This document shows, in pieces, positions 15,833-24,941 of a stretch of 32,356 nucleotides of DNA. The translations under genes and the position numbers were made by a program. Below the pieces are notes generated by a model. That model made no database searches and was not told the DNA's origin. It saw only the letters and a program-made list of their open reading frames with translations. The stretch lies in NCBI RefSeq assembly GCF_007992115.1, contig NZ_BJZQ01000023.1:1-32356 (forward strand). Direction: 5' to 3'. Position 1 is the stretch's first letter; every line of letters starts with the position of its first letter. This stretch comes from Aeromicrobium flavum. Its GTDB lineage: Bacteria; Actinomycetota; Actinomycetes; Propionibacteriales; Nocardioidaceae.

Positions 15833-16393
15833 ATGGAAGCTGTGTTCATCGCAGCCGCGCTGGTGTTCGTCGCCGAGCTCGGCGACAAGAGCCAGCTGAT
15901 GGCAATGACGTTCGCGACGCGCTACCGCGCCCGCACCGTCGTCATCGGCATGGGCATCGCCTGCGCCGTCATCAACCTCGCCTCGGCCCTGGTCGGCGAC
16001 GTCCTCGGACGGTTCATCCCCGAGCACGTGCTGGAGGTCGTGGCCGGCGTGGTGTTCCTCGTGTTCGCCGCCGTCACGGCGTGGTCGCTGCGCGGCGACC
16101 AGCACGAGGACGAAGTGACGATCGTCCCGCACAGCGGCAAGGCCGTCATCACCGTCGGACTGGCGTTCGCGGCAGCCGAGCTCGGCGACAAGACGATGCT
16201 CGCGACGATGACCCTCGCGACGCAGTACTCCTGGTTCTGGGTGTGGATCGGCAGCACGGCCGGCATGCTCGTCTCGATCGTGCTCGCCGTGATCCTGGGC
16301 AAGCAGGTGCTCAAGGTCCTGCCGGTCCGGGCGGTGCACGCGGTGGCGGCGATCCTCTTCGCTGCCCTCGGCATCTGGCTCCTCGTCGGCTGA
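15833..16393 (+). CDS. UPF0016/GDT1-family membrane protein, probable Mn2+ exporter
   Basis: The 186-residue protein has about six membrane helices and the family's two copies of the acidic signature ELGDKS/T: AELGDKSQLMAM near residue 14 and AELGDKTMLATM near 114. In characterised bacterial and eukaryotic members (MneA/Mnx-type, Gdt1, TMEM165) these motifs line a cation path and the proteins move Mn2+ or Ca2+. Full length with both repeats argues for a functional single-chain transporter. ATG 15833 is set by the GAGGAG ribosome site inside the riboswitch hairpin. Manganese export is inferred from family plus riboswitch. The following yaaA gene has its own start-proximal -10. Confidence 0.93.
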   Translation: MEAVFIAAALVFVAELGDKSQLMAMTFATRYRARTVVIGMGIACAVINLASALVGDVLGRFIPEHVLEVVAGVVFLVFAAVTAWSLRGDQHEDEVTIVPHSGKAVITVGLAFAAAELGDKTMLATMTLATQYSWFWVWIGSTAGMLVSIVLAVILGKQVLKVLPVRAVHAVAAILFAALGIWLLVG

Positions 16394-16395
16394 CA

Positions 16396-16401
16396 TAGGG
16401 T
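16396..16401 (+). promoter_or_regulatory. -10 element, leaderless promoter of yaaA
   Basis: TAGGGT is followed by 7 bases and GTG 16409. The box begins 3 bases after the stop codon of the UPF0016 gene, so yaaA can be transcribed independently of the riboswitch. Confidence 0.55.
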
Positions 16402-16408
16402 CGCCGAC

Positions 16409-17152
16409 GTGCTGATCGTCCTCCCCCCGTCCGAAGGCAAGACCCGGCCGCAGGCCGGTCCCCCGCTCGACCTCGCGGGCCTCTCCTCGCCGCGGCTCAC
16501 GAAGACGCGCGAGCAGCTGCTGAACGCGCTCGTCCGGCTCAGCGGGACGAAGCGCGCCGCCGAGATCCTCGGACTCGGGCCGCAGCAGGCGGACGACATC
16601 GCCCGCAACGCGGGACTGCGCGACGAGCCCACGGCCGCGGCGATCGACGTGTACACCGGGGTGCTGTACGGCGAGCTGGGCTGGTCCGACCTGGACGCAG
16701 CCTCTCAGGAGCGCGGCCGGTCGAGCCTGGCGATCGCGTCGGCGCTGTTCGGGCTGCTCCGGCCGCACGACCTGATCCCCGCCTACCGGATGAGCGGGTC
16801 GGTGACCCTCCCCCGGCTGGGTACCGTCGCCTCGCGGTGGAAGCCCGTCGTGCCGGCGGCGTTGGCCGACCTTGCCGACGGCGAGCTGGTCCTCGACCTG
16901 CGGTCCGGCACCTACGTCGCCCTGGGGCAGGCTCCCGCCGGCTCGGTGACGATGCGGGTCTTGACGGAGGCCAACGGCAAGCGCTCGATCGTCAGCCACA
17001 GCAACAAGGCCACGAAGGGACGCGTCGTGCGTCAGCTGCTCGCCGAGGGCGTCGAGGCCAAGGACGCGGACTCCCTCGCCGACGCCCTGCGCGACCTCGG
17101 CTGGACCGTGGAGCCCTCGGGCCCCGCCCGCCTCGACGTCGTCCTGCGCTGA
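16409..17152 (+). CDS. yaaA: YaaA family protein (UPF0246), peroxide-stress related
   Basis: The 247-residue protein begins LIVLPPSEGKT, the hallmark of YaaA. It continues with AIDVYTGVLYGELGW near 80, LFGLLRPHDLIPAYRMSG near 113, LDLRSGTYVA near 168 and VSHSNKATKGRVVRQLL near 198. In Escherichia coli YaaA limits free iron during hydrogen peroxide stress and related proteins bind DNA; the biochemical mechanism is not fully settled. The protein is soluble and cytoplasmic. The position after a Mn transporter gene is consistent with metal and oxidative stress handling, although the separate -10 suggests independent control. The GTG start is supported by homology. Confidence 0.93.
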   Translation: MLIVLPPSEGKTRPQAGPPLDLAGLSSPRLTKTREQLLNALVRLSGTKRAAEILGLGPQQADDIARNAGLRDEPTAAAIDVYTGVLYGELGWSDLDAASQERGRSSLAIASALFGLLRPHDLIPAYRMSGSVTLPRLGTVASRWKPVVPAALADLADGELVLDLRSGTYVALGQAPAGSVTMRVLTEANGKRSIVSHSNKATKGRVVRQLLAEGVEAKDADSLADALRDLGWTVEPSGPARLDVVLR

Positions 17153-17164
17153 CTCATCCCCCCG

Positions 17165-17241
17165 CCCCTCCCCACTTTTGGAACTCGTTTCACCTCGCGC
17201 GGGGCTTCCGACGTAGATCCAGTTCCAAAAGTGGGGAGGGG
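17165..17241. repeat. Perfect 21-bp inverted repeat with 35-bp centre
   Basis: Positions 17165-17185 are the exact reverse complement of 17221-17241 (core CCACTTTTGGAACT / AGTTCCAAAAGTGG). The element fills the gap between the convergent yaaA and RNase H/phosphatase genes. The T-tract lies inside the stem and no T-run follows, so it is not a textbook intrinsic terminator. It could be a REP/MITE-like palindromic element or a bidirectional terminator. No second copy is visible in this window. Confidence 0.85.
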
Positions 17242-17261
17242 GCGAGGCGGCCGGGAAGCGA

Positions 17262-18437
17262 TCAGGGCGTGACGGAGAAGTTGCGCAGGCTCGGGGTGCC
17301 GTCGGGCCACCAGGCCATGGTGGTGATCGACGCCGGGGACAGCTCCATCCGGTGGATGACGCCCATGTCGGCGCCGAGAGCGAGGCGCACCATCAGCTTG
17401 ATCGGCGTGACGTGGCTGACCACGACGACCGTGCGGCCGGCGTGGGTCTGCAGCAGTCGGTCGCGGGCGGCCTCGACCCGCTTCGCGACGTCGTCGAAGG
17501 ACTCGCCGCCGGGCGGCGGCACGGAGGTCGACGACAGCCACGACTCCAGCTCCGTCGGCCAGCGCTTCATGATGTCGCCGAAGGAGAACCCGTCCCAGTC
17601 GCCGAAGCCGGCCTCGGCGAAGCCCTCCTCGATCTCGACGGGGAGGCCGAGGCGTTGGGCGACCTGATCGGCGGTCTGCCGGGTGCGCAGCAGCGGTGAG
17701 GCCACGATGGCGTCGGCACCGCCGCGCTCGGCGATCCACGCGGCGGCGCGCCGCGCCTGCTCGACGCCCTCGTCGACCAGCGGCGGGTCCTCTCCCCCGG
17801 TGCCGCTGAACAGCTTGCGCTGGGTGTGGGCAGTGACGCCGTGGCGCAGCAGGATGACCGTGGTGGGGTCGCCGTGCATCGAGCCGCGCCAGCCCAGCAG
17901 CGGGTTCTTGCCCTTCGCGTCCAGCGGGGCTGCGGCGTCACGCGGCTCGGTGAACTCCGCCGGTGCCTCGGGCGGCTCGTCGGCCAGCTGCACCGGCTCG
18001 GCACGACGAGCGGTGGACACGACGCCGGGACGTCCGGCCTTCTCCTCGTCGAGCGCGGCGTTGGCCAGCGCGTCGGCGCGCGCGTTCTGCGCACGCGGCA
18101 CCCACGTCCACGTGACCGGACCGAGGTCGCGCACGATCTCCTGCGCCCGCATCGCCAGCGGGATCATGTCGGGATGCTTGATCTTCCAGCGCCCGGCCAT
18201 CTGCTCGATGACCAGCTTGGAGTCCATCCGCATCTCGAGCGGCGCGCCACCGGCGTGCTCGCGCGCGAGCTCGAGGGCCGCGATCAGGCCGCGGTACTCC
18301 GCGACGTTGTTCGTGGCACGCCCGATCGTCTCGCCGCGATCGGCCACGAGCACGCCGTCGCGCAGCAGCGCGGCTCCGTACGACGCGGGACCGGGGTTGC
18401 CGCGGGAGCCCCCGTCGGCCTCGGCGGTCCAGCCCAT
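17262..18437 (-). CDS. Bifunctional RNase H / acid phosphatase (histidine phosphatase fold)
   Basis: The 391-residue protein fuses a type I RNase H domain (about 1-130) to a phosphoglycerate mutase-like phosphatase domain (about 190-391). RNase H signatures are EADGGSRGNPGPASYG at the N-terminus, NNVAEYRGLIAAL, MDSKLVIEQM and RAQNARADALAN, supplying the Asp/Glu metal ligands. The phosphatase domain has LLRHGVTAHT (catalytic RHG), SPLLRTRQTA and VVSHVTPIK (second His). The Mycobacterium tuberculosis homolog Rv2228c shares this fusion and is reported to have RNase H, phosphatase and alpha-ribazole phosphatase-type activity. ATG 18437 overlaps the preceding stop (TGATG), so it is coupled to the zinc ribbon gene. 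The frame is open upstream, but homology begins here. Confidence 0.95.
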   Translation of the reverse strand: MGWTAEADGGSRGNPGPASYGAALLRDGVLVADRGETIGRATNNVAEYRGLIAALELAREHAGGAPLEMRMDSKLVIEQMAGRWKIKHPDMIPLAMRAQEIVRDLGPVTWTWVPRAQNARADALANAALDEEKAGRPGVVSTARRAEPVQLADEPPEAPAEFTEPRDAAAPLDAKGKNPLLGWRGSMHGDPTTVILLRHGVTAHTQRKLFSGTGGEDPPLVDEGVEQARRAAAWIAERGGADAIVASPLLRTRQTADQVAQRLGLPVEIEEGFAEAGFGDWDGFSFGDIMKRWPTELESWLSSTSVPPPGGESFDDVAKRVEAARDRLLQTHAGRTVVVVSHVTPIKLMVRLALGADMGVIHRMELSPASITTMAWWPDGTPSLRNFSVTP

Positions 18438-19180
18438 CAGTCGCTGGACTCGGAGGTGCGCACCAGGATCCGGCTGCACTCCGGGCATCGCAGCACGGCG
18501 TCCTCGGGCTCGGCCTGCAGCTCGCGCAGATCGGCGCCGTTGAGCTCGAGGTGACAGCCCTCGCAGCGCCGGGCGCGCAGGGCGGCGGCTCCGAGGCCGT
18601 TCTGGGTGGTGGCGACCTTCTTGTACAGGGTGAGCAGGTCCTCGGGCACCTTCGGCAGCACAGCCTCACGGCCCGCGGCGGCCTCGGCGGCCTCCGCGTC
18701 GAGCACGGCGATCTTCTCGTCGCGCGCGGCGATGAGAGTGTCGCGGGTGGCGTTCTCGCCCTCGAGCGCCGTGACGAGCTCGCTCAGCTCCCCCTGGGCG
18801 ACCTCGAGCTGCTCCATGATCTCGATCTCGTCGTCCTCGAGCGTCCCGATGCGCCGGGCCAGCGCCTCGAGCTCGCTCTGCAGGCTCGTGAGGTCCTTGG
18901 GGTTCTTGACGGCACCCGAGGACAGGCGCTCCTCGTCGCGCGTGCGACGGGTCTTGACCAGCTCGACCTCGGCGTCGGCCTTCGCGGCGGCGCGCTCGAG
19001 GTCGGAGACACGGGTCTGCACCTCGATGCGCCGGCCGTCGAGCTCGCGGATCCGGGCGTCGACCGCCGCGATCTCGGCGTGCTCGGGCAGGGCGCCGCGG
19101 CGGTGGGTCAGATGAGCCAGCGCGGAGTCCTTCGCCTGCAGTTCCAACAGGGCCTGCTGGGCGAGCGGTTCAGCCTTCAC
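18437..19180 (-). CDS. C4-type zinc ribbon protein with coiled coil
   Basis: The 247-residue protein is a long, highly charged helical coiled coil (about residues 5-170) followed by a zinc ribbon with CEGCHLELN and CPECSRILV, giving a four-cysteine site. This matches the family of Mycobacterium tuberculosis Rv2229c, whose role is unknown; nucleic acid binding is a common proposal. I choose GTG 19180 because AGGAG lies 6 bases before it. A TTG two codons upstream would have no spacer. It starts 10 bases after the nif3-like stop and its own stop overlaps the RNase H start, so the three genes form a tight cluster also found in mycobacteria. Confidence 0.92.
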   Translation of the reverse strand: MKAEPLAQQALLELQAKDSALAHLTHRRGALPEHAEIAAVDARIRELDGRRIEVQTRVSDLERAAAKADAEVELVKTRRTRDEERLSSGAVKNPKDLTSLQSELEALARRIGTLEDDEIEIMEQLEVAQGELSELVTALEGENATRDTLIAARDEKIAVLDAEAAEAAAGREAVLPKVPEDLLTLYKKVATTQNGLGAAALRARRCEGCHLELNGADLRELQAEPEDAVLRCPECSRILVRTSESSD

Positions 19181-19190
19181 GTGCAACTCC

Positions 19191-20315
19191 TCATGACAAC
19201 GTCCGGCTCCAGGGATCGGTGACGATCGTGGAGACGTGGGTCTTCACCGTATCGCCCAACTCCTCGCGCACCGCCGCCGCCACGGTCGGCAGCCAGGTCC
19301 ACTCCGCGGCCCAGTGCGGCACGTCGACGACGCCGCACGCGCCGGGGCGCTCCAGGTGCTCGCTGACGGGGTGGTGGCGCAGGTCGGAGGTGACGTAGGC
19401 GTCGGCTCCGGCGGCGTCGGCAGTACCCAGCAGGAAGTCGCCCGACCCCCCGCACAGTGCCACCGTCTCGACGATGCGGTCGAGGTCGCCCGCGACGCGG
19501 GTGGCGCCCTGGTGCGTCGGCAGCGACGCTCGCACGTGCTCGGCGAAGGCGGCCAGCGTCATCGGCTCGGGCAGGCGCCCGATGCGCCCGGAGCCCCGCT
19601 CGCTCGGTCGCGCCGCGAGCGGCCAGAGGTCGTAGGCCACCTCCTCGTACGGGTGGGCGTCGAGCATCGCCGCCCGCACCTGCTCGCGGATCGCGGCGTC
19701 GGCCACGACCTCGACGCGCGACTCGTCGACCCACGCGACCTCGCCGACCGAGCCGATCGCGGGGTCGGCTCCGTCGAGGGGCCGGAACGACCCGCGACCG
19801 TCGCTGCGGAACTGCGCGCGGTCGTAGTCGCCCATCGCCCCGGCACCGGCGTCGTGCATCGCGGCGGCGACCGCATCGGCGTCCTCGCGCGGCACGTAGA
19901 CGACCCACTTGTCGACGGGCGACTCCAGGTCGGTCTCGAGGGGACGCAGGTCCGTGAGCCCGAGCGCCATGGCCATCGACTCGCTGACCCCTCGCGGGGC
20001 GCAGTCGGCGTTGGTGTGGCAGGTGTGCAGGCCGATCCCCTGCGCGATCAGCGAGTGCACGACGCGGCCCTTGGGCGTCGTCGCCGCGACGGACGTCACG
20101 CCCTTCAGGAACAGCGGGTGGTGGGTGACCACCAGTTGGGCACCGAGCGCGACCGCCTCGTCGATGACGGGCTGCACGGGGTCGACGGCGAACAGGATCG
20201 ACGTCACCTCGGCGTCCGGATCGCCGACGACGGTGCCCACGGCGTCCCAGTCGTCGGCCCAGCGAGGGTCGTACAGGCCGTCCAGGACGGCGATCACGTC
20301 ACGCAGCGCAGGCAT
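19191..20315 (-). CDS. Nif3-like dinuclear metal centre protein
   Basis: The 374-residue protein belongs to the Nif3/YbgI (DUF34) family, an ancient group with a two-metal site and debated function. GTP cyclohydrolase I type 2 and metallochaperone roles have been suggested. Visible metal ligands are VVTHHPLFLKG (about 63-73), HTCHTNADCAPRG near 97 and the C-terminal DLRHHPVSEH near 305. The N-terminal WDAVGTVVGDP is also typical, although it has AVGTVVGDP where other members have NxGLQVG. The central insertion resembles the PII-like CutA-type domain seen in longer members (VDKWVVYVP, PYEEVAYDLWPL). ATG 20315 has CAGACT 6 bases upstream. It heads the nif3 - zinc ribbon - RNase H/phosphatase cluster. 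Confidence 0.95.
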   Translation of the reverse strand: MPALRDVIAVLDGLYDPRWADDWDAVGTVVGDPDAEVTSILFAVDPVQPVIDEAVALGAQLVVTHHPLFLKGVTSVAATTPKGRVVHSLIAQGIGLHTCHTNADCAPRGVSESMAMALGLTDLRPLETDLESPVDKWVVYVPREDADAVAAAMHDAGAGAMGDYDRAQFRSDGRGSFRPLDGADPAIGSVGEVAWVDESRVEVVADAAIREQVRAAMLDAHPYEEVAYDLWPLAARPSERGSGRIGRLPEPMTLAAFAEHVRASLPTHQGATRVAGDLDRIVETVALCGGSGDFLLGTADAAGADAYVTSDLRHHPVSEHLERPGACGVVDVPHWAAEWTWLPTVAAAVREELGDTVKTHVSTIVTDPWSRTLS

Positions 20316-20321
20316 GGGGCG

Positions 20322-20327
20322 AGTCTG
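20322..20327 (-). promoter_or_regulatory. Possible -10 element (CA-type), leaderless promoter of the nif3-like gene
   Basis: The minus strand reads CAGACT, 6 bases, ATG 20315. It differs from the TANNNT boxes only at the first base and lies in the 25-bp gap after the M23 gene. Confidence 0.4.
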
Positions 20328-20340
20328 TCACGCCGGCTGC

Positions 20341-21210
20341 TCAGGCCTCGAAGACCTGGAAGTTGGCCGGCATCCCCGGCTCGATCGCGGTCGCAGGCTC
20401 CGTGCGGCTCCACCCACGGTCGACCGTCCCGACGGGCTGGTCGATGCCACGGAACCGCATCGGCAAACCCGCGGCGCGCAATGGCGCCGCCTGGTCCATC
20501 AGCTGGAAGTGCAGGTGCGGCTCCGACGTGTTGCCCGAGTTGCCCACCTGACCGATGACGTCACCCTCGGCGATGCGGTCGCCCGCGGTGACGGTTGCGG
20601 TGCCGCGCCGGACATGGGCGTACAGGGAGAAGACGTCGTCACCGTGATCGACGACCACGTGGTTGCCCACGACGGCGCCTGGTCCACCGAGGTCGCGGAG
20701 CCCGTCGATCACCAGCATGTAGGCGAAAGCGACCCAGGACGTGCGCGTGAGGTGGTCGCGGCGGCCGTCGACGACGGTCACCACCGTCCCGTCGGCCACG
20801 GCGTGGATCGGCTCGCCGAAGGACGTGAATCCCTCGGGCTTCTCGAACCCGCCGAACAGCGGGTAGCCGGGCTCGGTGCCCTCGGGTCGTGGATGGATGA
20901 GGTCCACGGCGTGGGACTGTGCATAGCCCCGGACGCCGTGACTGGGGACGTCGGAGGCGGGACTGTGCACCACCGTCCAGCGGCCCCGCACCGGGCAGCC
21001 GACCTCGACCGGCGACCGGTCGTCCTGGCGAGGCGGCCGGGCCAGGCAGAGCGCGAAGGAGACGAAGACGATCAGGCTGGACACACCGATCGGCAGATCG
21101 AGCACCAGTCCCGCCACGACCGCCACGAGGAACAGGCACGCCCACACCGGAAGCAGTCCGCTGATGGTCCGACGCCAGCGCCCGCGTTCGTGTCCAGCCA
21201 TGCGGCCCAT
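20341..21210 (-). CDS. Membrane-anchored M23-family (LytM-like) peptidase homolog
   Basis: The 289-residue protein has two closely spaced hydrophobic segments (about 15-58) and then an extracytoplasmic M23 domain. The zinc-ligand pattern is present: SHAVDLIHP near 94 (HxxxD), SLYAHV near 194 and EPHLHFQ near 230 (HxH). Also visible are GNHVVVDHG and GDVIGQVGNSGNTS, hallmarks of the fold. M23 enzymes cut peptidoglycan cross-bridges, or serve as inactive regulators when ligands are missing; here the ligands look intact. ATG 21210 starts 4 bases after the recQ stop, which implies co-expression. An alternative ATG at 21201 is possible. A role linked to RecQ is not evident. Confidence 0.9.
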   Translation of the reverse strand: MGRMAGHERGRWRRTISGLLPVWACLFLVAVVAGLVLDLPIGVSSLIVFVSFALCLARPPRQDDRSPVEVGCPVRGRWTVVHSPASDVPSHGVRGYAQSHAVDLIHPRPEGTEPGYPLFGGFEKPEGFTSFGEPIHAVADGTVVTVVDGRRDHLTRTSWVAFAYMLVIDGLRDLGGPGAVVGNHVVVDHGDDVFSLYAHVRRGTATVTAGDRIAEGDVIGQVGNSGNTSEPHLHFQLMDQAAPLRAAGLPMRFRGIDQPVGTVDRGWSRTEPATAIEPGMPANFQVFEA

Positions 21211-21214
21211 GCTG

Positions 21215-23320
<2,106 letters not shown>

Positions 23321-23366
23321 GTCCCGATCGTGTCAGGCGCCTCCGACAGCCGCCGAGGGCGACGGG

Positions 23367-23693
23367 TCAGGCGGGCCGGGCGGACTCGCCGACGTCCAGC
23401 CAGGACCTCAGGTCGGCATCGGTCGCGAGGCCCTCCGGGCCGACCTGGACCCAGCCCTCGCCCATCAGGCGCCCGTACTTCATGGCAGCGGGCCGGGCGC
23501 CCGGCCGCGCGAGCAGCTCGTCACGGCGAGCCGGGTCGATCCGGACGAGCAGGCCACCGTCGCCGCCCACCGAGACCGCCAGGGCGCCGCCGACCATGAA
23601 GGCCAGGCCGCCGAACATCCGCACCTCCCGGACGTCCCGCCCGGCCAGCGCGGCGCGGACCCGCTCCACCAGCAGGTCGTGCTCGGCGGTCAT
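23367..23693 (-). CDS. TfoX/Sxy N-terminal-domain protein
   Basis: The 108-residue protein matches the stand-alone TfoX N-terminal domain: VREVRMFGGLAFMVGG near 21, LAVSVGGDGGLLVRI near 38, MKYGRLMGEGWVQV near 71 and a final helix. In gammaproteobacteria TfoX/Sxy induces competence genes, but those proteins also have a C-terminal domain that is absent here. Actinobacterial single-domain members have no established role. ATG 23693 is well supported by GAGGAG with a 5-base spacer. It lies between recQ and tRNA-Val, all on the minus strand. Confidence 0.88.
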   Translation of the reverse strand: MTAEHDLLVERVRAALAGRDVREVRMFGGLAFMVGGALAVSVGGDGGLLVRIDPARRDELLARPGARPAAMKYGRLMGEGWVQVGPEGLATDADLRSWLDVGESARPA

Positions 23694-23726
23694 GGCGACT
23701 CCTCACGTCAGGGCGACGGATGGGAG

Positions 23727-23800
23727 TGGGCGAAGAGGGTTTCGAACCCCCGACCTTCCGGGTGTAAACCGGATGCTCTGACCAGCTGAGCTATTCGCCC
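23727..23800 (-). tRNA. tRNA-Val (anticodon TAC)
   Basis: The minus strand folds as a cloverleaf. The 7-bp acceptor is GGGCGAA/TTCGCCC with discriminator A. The D-arm is AGCTCAGCTGGTCAGAGC. The anticodon stem TCCGG/CCGGA surrounds loop TTTACAC (anticodon TAC), and the T-arm has GGTTCGAAACC. It is 74 nt and no CCA is encoded. A possible -10, TACCGT, lies at 23814-23819. Confidence 0.96.
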
Positions 23801-23855
23801 CGGGCGCACGAGAACGGTAGCGCAACCCGTCGGAAGGGTCCCGAAGACGCAAGAG

Positions 23856-23891
23856 CCGCGCCGCCGGGGTCTCGGGTCCCCGGCGGCGCGG
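23856..23891 (-). terminator. Strong terminator after the ahpE-type gene
   Basis: A perfect 14-bp GC-rich stem (23856-23869 with 23878-23891) has an 8-base loop. On the minus strand it is followed by CTCTTGCGTCTT. It lies 77 bases after the peroxiredoxin stop. The stretch 23892-23967 shows no other feature and is AT-richer than its surroundings. Confidence 0.8.
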
Positions 23892-23967
23892 TAGTCATAT
23901 CAAACCAGATCAGCATGGCCAGCGTGAGTGATTTCCACGCGATCCGACCTGAAAAGTTGCTGTGTTG

Positions 23968-24441
23968 TCAGTCGAGTGACGCAAGTGCCTCACGGTACGC
24001 AGAGAGATCGCGCGCGTCGCCCAGACCGTTCTCGATCTTCCACCGCACGACGCCCTCGCGGTCGATGACGTAGGTGCCGCGCGCGGCCGCCCCGGGGCCC
24101 TCCTCGAAGATCCCGTAGGACTTCGCGACCGCCCCGTGGGGCCAGAAGTCGCTCAGCAGGCTGAAGGTGTAGCCGTCCTGGTCGGACCAGGCCCGCAACG
24201 AGAACATCGGGTCGCACGATATCGCCAGCACCTCGGCGTCGGCGTCGTTGAAGACCGCGAGGTTGTCGCGGATCTCGCACAGTTCGCCGGTGCAGATGCC
24301 GCTGAAGGCGAATGGGTAGAACACGATGACGACGTTGCGTCCGCGCAGGGCGGACAGCGACACGTCCTCGCCGTGCTGGTTCCTGAGCGTGAAGTCCGGC
24401 GCCGGCGCACCGACCTCGACCGGCGACGCGCCCCTGCTCAC
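23968..24441 (-). CDS. Peroxiredoxin, AhpE-type
   Basis: The 157-residue protein reduces hydrogen peroxide and organic peroxides. The peroxidatic cysteine is Cys50 in FYPFAFSGICTGELC, the family's PxxxT/S-xxC environment. Cys55 follows close by. APDFTLRNQHGEDVSLS and YVIDREGVVRW complete the thioredoxin-like fold. It resembles mycobacterial AhpE (Rv2238c), which also sits beside a DUF3052 gene. The GTG start at 24441 overlaps the DUF3052 stop (GTGA). The frame is open upstream through that gene, but homology begins here. A strong hairpin follows. The reductant cannot be told from sequence. Confidence 0.95.
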   Translation of the reverse strand: MSRGASPVEVGAPAPDFTLRNQHGEDVSLSALRGRNVVIVFYPFAFSGICTGELCEIRDNLAVFNDADAEVLAISCDPMFSLRAWSDQDGYTFSLLSDFWPHGAVAKSYGIFEEGPGAAARGTYVIDREGVVRWKIENGLGDARDLSAYREALASLD

Positions 24442-24824
24442 CGCTTGTGCGTGGACAGTTTGGTGGCCACCCAGTTCGGGCCCACGGCCGTCGTGGTGGT
24501 GATCGACAGACCCGCGATCGGTGCGGCCTCCCCGATGTCGGCACCGGAGACGTGACCGTCCCGTCCGACCTTGGGGGTGAGGAGCCACACGGAGCCGCCC
24601 TCGGCGACGTCCTGCGTCGCATCGACCAGCGCATCGGTCAGGTCACCGTCGTCGCCACGCCACCACAGGATCACACCGTCGACGACCTCGACGACGTCAC
24701 CGTCGACCAGTTCGTTACCGGTGTGGGACTCGATCGTCGAGCGAAGCTCGTCGTCGACGTCCTCGTCCCAGCCGAGCTCCTGGATGACGGAGTCAGGTTC
24801 GAAGCCCAGCTTCCCCGCGTCCAC
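24438..24824 (-). CDS. DUF3052 family protein
   Basis: The 128-residue acidic, soluble protein matches the actinobacterial DUF3052 family (mycobacterial Rv2239c). Signatures are LGFEPDSVIQELGWDEDVDD near the start, VVDGVILWWRGDDGDLTDALVDA in the middle and GSVWLLTPKVGRDGHV (near 77-92) toward the end. No catalytic motif is visible and its function is unknown. The GTG start at 24824 has a very strong Shine-Dalgarno (AAGGAGGT) with a short 3-4 base spacer. An 18-bp palindrome (24839-24856) sits just upstream. Its stop overlaps the peroxiredoxin start, so the pair is translationally coupled. Confidence 0.92.
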   Translation of the reverse strand: MDAGKLGFEPDSVIQELGWDEDVDDELRSTIESHTGNELVDGDVVEVVDGVILWWRGDDGDLTDALVDATQDVAEGGSVWLLTPKVGRDGHVSGADIGEAAPIAGLSITTTTAVGPNWVATKLSTHKR

Positions 24825-24838
24825 CGCACCTCCTTCTT

Positions 24839-24856
24839 CCCTACCGATCGGTAGGG
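24839..24856. promoter_or_regulatory. 18-bp perfect palindrome, candidate TetR-type operator
   Basis: CCCTACCGA/TCGGTAGGG is fully symmetric. CCTATCGG at 24857-24864 repeats part of it. It lies in the 117-bp divergent region between DUF3052-ahpE and aceE, about 5 bases upstream of the DUF3052 Shine-Dalgarno. The form is typical of dimeric repressor sites of the TetR class; the cognate regulator is not in the window. Confidence 0.6.
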
Positions 24857-24941
24857 CCTATCGGTTGCTTGCCGGACTCACACTAGCGAACTCCGGGTGG
24901 TTTGATGGAAGGGTCCATCCCGACACCCCAGGGAGTGCACC

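Noticed and set aside
23892..23967. Possible small RNA or regulatory element in the AT-richer gap after ahpE
   Set aside because: No stable fold, promoter box or conserved motif is visible beyond the terminator next to it.
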